DNA from: Gemmatimonadota bacterium
GTDB taxonomy: Bacteria > Gemmatimonadota > Gemmatimonadetes > Gemmatimonadales > GWC2-71-9
DNA: 10,406 nt
Assembly: GCA_003220855.1 (NCBI GenBank)
Contig: QHTP01000238.1
Location: forward strand, 1 to 10,406
Reading direction: 5' to 3'
Position numbers and translations under genes: made by a program. This document shows positions 6,869 through 10,406 of this stretch, one piece after another (positions within the stretch are counted from its first letter, which is position 1; every line of letters begins with the position of its first letter). Below the pieces are notes generated by a model. The model saw only the letters and a program-made list of their open reading frames with translations. It had not been told where the DNA came from and ran no database searches.

Positions 6869-9307
6869 ATGAGCACCAGTCCGCTCCCGTTTCACTCCGG
6901 CTCGACGGTCCCGGCCGTGGCCCCAGCGGCCCCCCCACCCATGGGCGCCGACATGGGATTCGGCCAGGGATTCGCCCAACCGGAGACCGGCGTCGACTGG
7001 CGCCGCGTGTTGAGCGCCGTGGCGCGCTTCAAATGGCTGATTGCGGTGGTGACCATCGTGGGCACGGTCGGCGGCCTGGCGGCGACCCGCTTCATCAAGC
7101 CGCAATACATGGTGCAGGCGACGCTGTGGATCGACCAGCCCGATCAGCGCGGCGGGCAGGATCGCGGCCCGATTCGCGCGGGGCAGCCGCTCGAGCCTGA
7201 GGCGTGGCTCGATCTGCTCAAGTCGTACCGCGTGCTCGACCAGGTAGTGCGCGACCAGCGCCTGTTCCTGACGCCCAAGGCGCGCGAGGATGCGCCGCTG
7301 TTCGAGACGTTCCGCGTGGCGGAGCAGTATCGACCAGGGGTGTATCGGCTCGCGCTGGATGGAAGCGCACGGACCTTTACGTTGTCGACGGACAAGGGGG
7401 TCGAGGTGGAGCACGGTGCCGTGGGCGATTCCATCGGCGCCCGGTTGGGCTTTACCTGGGCACCGCCCGCCGGCACGGTCCCCGCCGGCCGCACCATCGA
7501 GTTCTCCGTGGCGACGGTGCGCGACTCGGCGCGGGCGCTGAGCGACGAGCTCGAGGTGGCGACGGATCCCGCGGGCAACTTCCTGCGGATGCACCTGAAG
7601 GGCGCGGACGCCGCGCGCATCACCTCCACGATCAACGGGATCGCCGAGCGGTTTGTACAGGTCGCGGCGGATCTGCGGCGGCAGAAACTGACCGAGCTGA
7701 CGAAGATTCTGGACCAGCAGCTGGCGGCCGCGCACCAGAACCTGCTCGACGCCGAACAAGCGCTGGAGCGGTTTCAGGTGAAGACGATCACGCTTCCGTC
7801 CACGGCGGCCGGTGGGGCGCGCGCAGCCGGCGGCGTCCCCACGGCGTCGGGCGCCAGCGCCGACGATCCGGCGTTCGCGAGTTTCTTCCGCATGCAGGTC
7901 GATCGCCAGCAGGTGCAGCAGGACCGAGACGCGCTCGAGCGCGTGCTCAAGCAGGCGGGCGACTCCGGCGTGTCGCCGGAAGCGCTGGCGATCGTCGGGT
8001 CGGTGCAGCAGAACGTGCAGTTGAAGCAGGCGCTCGACGAGCTGACGACCAAGCAGGCGGAGCTGCGGGCGCTACGCTACAAGTATTCCGACGAATATCC
8101 CCTGGTGCAGCGGCGGCTGAGTGAAGTCGCCACGCTCGAGCGGCAAACGATCCCGACGCTGGCGCGTCAGCTCATGGCCGAGCTCTCGGGACGGGAAGCC
8201 GAGCTGGGGCGCCGCGTGACGGCGGACGCACGGAGCATACAGGCCGTGCCGCCGCGTGCCATCGACGAGGCCCGGTTGCAGCGCCAGGTGACGCTCGCGG
8301 AGAATCTGTTCACGAGCCTGCAAAAGAACTACGACGAGGCGCGCCTGGCCGAGGAGAGCGCCGTACCGGACGCCCGCATCCTCGATCACGCGGTCGTGCC
8401 GCAGGACCCGGTGCGGAACACGGCGCCCCGCGTGGTTTTCCTGGGGTTCGCCGCCAGCCTGGCGTTGGGGCTGTGCGGGGCCGTCGTGCTCGACCGGATC
8501 GACCCCAAGGTCCGCTATCCCGACCAGGTCTCACGCGGACTGGGGATCCCGATCCTTGGTGCCGTGCCGCATCTCCGCAACCTGCCGCGCGGTGGCCGGG
8601 GCAACGGCGCCCGGGTCCCCGACGACGTGAACGAGGTCGTGGAGGCGTTGCGCGGCGTATGCCTGAATCTCGTATACGCCCACGGCGGCCGGGCCCCCCT
8701 GCTGGTGACGATCACCAGTCCGGGGGCCGGGGACGGCAAGTCATTCATCTCGGCGAACCTGGCGCACACTTTCGCCGACGGCGGGCACCGTACGTTGCTG
8801 ATCGACGCGGACATCCGGCGTGGCGTGCTGCACCGCCGGCTGAGCGTGCGCCGCCGGCCCGGCTTGAGCGACTTCCTGCGCGGCGAAGCGCAGCTGGACG
8901 CCATCGTGCAAGCGACCCAGTTCCCGGCGCTCTCGCTGATCGGTTGCGGGACGCGCGCGTACAACGCGCCCGAGCTACTCGGCTCGCCGGCGATGACGTC
9001 GCTCGTCAACGGACTGCGCGGTGGCTATGACGTGGTACTGATCGACAGTCCGCCGCTCGCGGCGGGAGTGGATCCCCTCATCCTCAGCACCCTGACCGGA
9101 ACCCTTGCCCTGGTCCTGCGCACCGGCTACAGCCACCGCGACGTTGCCGCGGCCAAACTAGAGGTGCTGCAGCGGCTGCCGGTGCGCATGCTCGGAGCGG
9201 TGCTCAACGACGTGCCCGCGGGCGGAGCCTACCGGTACTATTCCTATTATCTGCCGGGGTACGAAGCGATGGACGAGAACAGCGGGTCGCCGCGGGTGCC
9301 CGTCTAA
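6869..9307 (+). CDS. Wzz/Wzc-type polysaccharide co-polymerase fused to BY-kinase (tyrosine autokinase)
   Basis: This 812-residue inner-membrane protein should set polysaccharide chain length and regulate export by cycles of tyrosine phosphorylation. The Pro/Ala-rich cytoplasmic tail (1-43) is followed by TM1 (about 55-72). Next come a Wzz domain (PEAWLDLLKSYRVLD, 110-124) and long coiled-coil helices (about 265-305, 340-450 and 465-500). A Pro-rich stretch (PQDPVRNTAP, 511-520) leads into TM2 (about 521-542). The cytoplasmic kinase has Walker A SPGAGDGKS (617-625, K624), Walker A' LLIDAD (643-648) and Walker B VVLIDSPP (722-729). The C-terminus carries a tyrosine cluster with six Tyr between 788 and 798 (YRYYSYYLPGY), the expected autophosphorylation tail. 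A single-chain form is usual in Gram-negatives. Its stop overlaps the shifted-frame stop of the convergent receiver-GGDEF gene by 3 bases. It is divergent from the sigma-54 regulator. Confidence 0.95.
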   Translation: MSTSPLPFHSGSTVPAVAPAAPPPMGADMGFGQGFAQPETGVDWRRVLSAVARFKWLIAVVTIVGTVGGLAATRFIKPQYMVQATLWIDQPDQRGGQDRGPIRAGQPLEPEAWLDLLKSYRVLDQVVRDQRLFLTPKAREDAPLFETFRVAEQYRPGVYRLALDGSARTFTLSTDKGVEVEHGAVGDSIGARLGFTWAPPAGTVPAGRTIEFSVATVRDSARALSDELEVATDPAGNFLRMHLKGADAARITSTINGIAERFVQVAADLRRQKLTELTKILDQQLAAAHQNLLDAEQALERFQVKTITLPSTAAGGARAAGGVPTASGASADDPAFASFFRMQVDRQQVQQDRDALERVLKQAGDSGVSPEALAIVGSVQQNVQLKQALDELTTKQAELRALRYKYSDEYPLVQRRLSEVATLERQTIPTLARQLMAELSGREAELGRRVTADARSIQAVPPRAIDEARLQRQVTLAENLFTSLQKNYDEARLAEESAVPDARILDHAVVPQDPVRNTAPRVVFLGFAASLALGLCGAVVLDRIDPKVRYPDQVSRGLGIPILGAVPHLRNLPRGGRGNGARVPDDVNEVVEALRGVCLNLVYAHGGRAPLLVTITSPGAGDGKSFISANLAHTFADGGHRTLLIDADIRRGVLHRRLSVRRRPGLSDFLRGEAQLDAIVQATQFPALSLIGCGTRAYNAPELLGSPAMTSLVNGLRGGYDVVLIDSPPLAAGVDPLILSTLTGTLALVLRTGYSHRDVAAAKLEVLQRLPVRMLGAVLNDVPAGGAYRYYSYYLPGYEAMDENSGSPRVPV

Positions 9308-9519
9308 GGAGCGGAGGTACCGATCCCTTCGTCGAAGCGCCGCAGCCAGCTGCCCGAGTCGGTCTTACCGGTGCGGACGGCAGCGGCGGCCCGGACCAGC
9401 AAATCGACCGGCTCGATCGGCGCGTAGCCCACGTTCGCGACGGCCTCGTAGCCGCAGCGCACCCGGGGCGACGGCGAGGCTGCGGAGCCGGTCGACGCCG
9501 GCGTACCGAGCCGCGGTCT
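9304..9519 (-). pseudogene. out-of-frame C-terminal piece of the GGDEF-like domain
   Basis: Shifted one base from the upstream gene, the minus strand encodes a coherent domain end: VRCGYEAVANVGYAPIEP, then DLLVRAAAAVRTGK, then SWLRRFDEGIGTSAP and a TAG stop at 9304-9306. This fits the last part of a GGDEF fold (G-Y/V segment, 'LL.rA..A.......G....r.Fd'). The frame is open only from 9519, just after an in-frame TGA (9520-9522). It therefore has no start of its own and must once have been joined to the upstream frame. The switch must fall between about 9460 and 9519. The reading frame of the intact gene continues instead into an Arg/Gly-rich tail ending at 9365, which looks non-native. A sequencing or assembly indel could also produce this. 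Confidence 0.6.
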
Positions 9520-10138
9520 TCAGCGCCTGCACGCACCGCCCGACAATACCGCTCCCCGCTTGACCGTGGGCAAGCTCGTGTGGCTCGAGGTCCACGGCGA
9601 GCACGACGCAGGCCAGCGGCGCGTGCTCGCGGAACGCCTGCGACCCGAGCTCCCGCGCGCGGCGGGCGAGTCCCTGTCGGTTGTAGAGCCCCGTGACGGA
9701 ATCGAGCAGCCCCTCGGCCCGCGCGCGATCGGCATCGAGCTTGGCGCGCACGTAGGCGCCGAGTTTGAGCAGGATCTCGTCGGCGTCGTGCGGCGGCGTG
9801 ATGCATTCCCACGCGCCGGCACGGAGCGCGGCGAGCCGCTGGGCCCGGCTGGCGGGTTCACGCACGGCGAGGAGAATCGGCGTGCTGCTCGAGACCCGCG
9901 GGTCCGTGCGGAGCGTGCGACACACGTCGGCGCCGGGCATGTCGGGGAGCTCGGCGTCCACGATAATGAGGTCCGGCTCCGTGCTGCGCGCGCGTTCGAG
10001 CACATGCTGAGCCGAGCGCTCCTGGAGCACGGCATAACCGCCGCCTTCCAGCAGGCTCCTCAGCCATCGGGTGGCTTCCTGGCCGTTGCCGCCGAGTAGG
10101 ACCAGCGGCAATCCGCCTTGTGGCATCCGCTCGCTCAT
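9365..10138 (-). CDS. degenerate receiver-GGDEF protein, GGDEF core missing
   Basis: The 257-residue frame starts at ATG 10138, with GGGGAG (10145-10150) 6 bases ahead. A receiver-like domain (11-130) keeps the phospho-acceptor position (IIVDAELPDMPG, D61). It has GGNG (16-19) where the acidic pair belongs and ITPPHD (113-118) where the conserved Lys belongs, so it is probably a pseudo-receiver. A GGDEF-type start follows (DSVTGLYNRQGL, 146-157; VVLAVDLEPHEL, 178-189) up to AARYAGVDRL (209-218). The GG(D/E)EF signature should come next but is absent. The last 40 residues are an Arg-rich tail, while a matching domain end lies in another frame down to 9304. The protein cannot be an active diguanylate cyclase as read. 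It may be a regulatory relic or a broken gene. A link to c-di-GMP control of the polysaccharide is inference from context. Confidence 0.7.
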   Translation of the reverse strand: MSERMPQGGLPLVLLGGNGQEATRWLRSLLEGGGYAVLQERSAQHVLERARSTEPDLIIVDAELPDMPGADVCRTLRTDPRVSSSTPILLAVREPASRAQRLAALRAGAWECITPPHDADEILLKLGAYVRAKLDADRARAEGLLDSVTGLYNRQGLARRARELGSQAFREHAPLACVVLAVDLEPHELAHGQAGSGIVGRCVQALKTAARYAGVDRLRSLAVAPGALRLRGRRERGLRADRAGRFAGPGRRCRPHR

Positions 10139-10144
10139 GCAGCG

Positions 10145-10150
10145 CTCCCC
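10145..10150 (-). promoter_or_regulatory. ribosome binding site of the receiver-GGDEF gene
   Basis: GGGGAG on the minus strand lies 6 bases before ATG 10138 and supports that start over the in-frame ATG four codons later. Confidence 0.6.
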
Positions 10151-10194
10151 GCGAACAGCGCGTCGAGATGACTCGTTCGGGCACCGATGCTATC

Positions 10195-10210
10195 TGCAAA
10201 CACGGGGCCG
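10195..10210 (-). promoter_or_regulatory. candidate sigma-54 (-24/-12) promoter of the receiver-GGDEF gene
   Basis: The minus strand reads CGGCCCCGTGTTTGCA. GG is at 10208-10209 and GC at 10196-10197, with exactly ten bases between, and the -12 block TTTGCA is perfect. It matches 9 of 12 fixed consensus positions. The predicted start is near 10184, leaving a 46-base leader to ATG 10138. The upstream stretch (10211-10406) is very GC-rich and shows no gene that I can support. It includes a 7-bp hairpin (10261-10280) and no clear GGTGC dyad like that of the divergent region. Confidence 0.35.
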
Positions 10211-10406
10211 TGGTGCGTGGGCCGTGCCGCGCCTCAACCGCGCCGCCGGGCGCGGCCGCGGCGCGGCGGCTCTGCCGCGCGAGCGCAACGCAGGCGACGT
10301 CGTAGCGCGGCGCGCGCGAGCCAGGGGCACCATCGCTAACCCATTGTGCGGGTGATCGGTAGCAGCGTGTCTGGGCGCCGGAACGCGGCCGGGCCTCAAA
10401 CTTGAA

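Noticed and set aside
6542..7759. 405-codon minus-strand frame spanning the divergent region and the start of the BY-kinase gene
   Set aside because: It is antisense to the Wzz domain, has no domain-like sequence, and would cover both the regulator start and the regulatory region.
10261..10280. 7-bp GC hairpin as an intrinsic terminator
   Set aside because: There is no T-run on either strand, no gene ends next to it, and the surrounding 100 bases are so GC-rich that such stems are expected by chance.

Overview
The window is a high-GC bacterial chromosome fragment carrying part of an exopolysaccharide or capsule locus together with its own two-component regulator. GC is about 73-75% in the 60-base blocks I counted inside the kinase genes and falls to 52-55% in parts of the acyltransferase gene. 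The gene types and the sequence style (soluble histidine kinase, EBP-type regulator, BY-kinase, degenerate receiver-GGDEF protein) would fit Gemmatimonadota or another high-GC soil phylum. That assignment is inference from style only; no phylogenetic marker is present.

Layout, left to right. Positions 1-6572 hold a run of minus-strand genes. In transcription order they are: a sigma-54 response regulator (4953-6572); a soluble histidine kinase overlapping it by 4 bases (4120-4956); a short monotopic undecaprenyl-phosphate sugar transferase (3278-4009); an acyltransferase-3 membrane protein (2012-3214); a Wzx-like flippase (362-1879); and the first 70 codons of a CelD/BcsL-like GNAT protein that leaves the window (1-211). 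A 296-base divergent intergenic region (6573-6868) separates this run from a plus-strand gene for a fused Wzz/BY-kinase (6869-9307). Convergent with that gene, and touching it, is a minus-strand receiver-GGDEF gene (9365-10138, with a frame-shifted tail down to 9304). The last 268 bases (10139-10406) are its upstream region.

How the genes probably work together (inference). The sugar transferase loads the first sugar phosphate on the lipid carrier at the inner face of the membrane. Glycosyltransferases outside the window extend the unit, and the acyltransferase 3 may decorate it. The flippase exports it. The Wzz/BY-kinase controls polymerisation and export by tyrosine phosphorylation of its C-terminal Tyr cluster. 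The kinase-regulator pair would tune the locus through sigma-54. The divergent region contains a -24/-12-like element ahead of the BY-kinase gene and, 50-180 bases upstream of it, an unusual cluster of GGTGC/GCACC half-sites that could be the activator's enhancer. Another -24/-12-like element lies ahead of the receiver-GGDEF gene, and a third, weaker in context, lies ahead of the GNAT gene.

The most interesting points are this candidate self-contained sigma-54 circuit, the kinase with no sensor or membrane domain, and the receiver-GGDEF protein. The last has lost its receiver acidic pocket and lysine, and its GGDEF core is missing at the same place where the reading frame changes. No tRNA, rRNA, CRISPR array, insertion sequence or convincing intrinsic terminator was seen.
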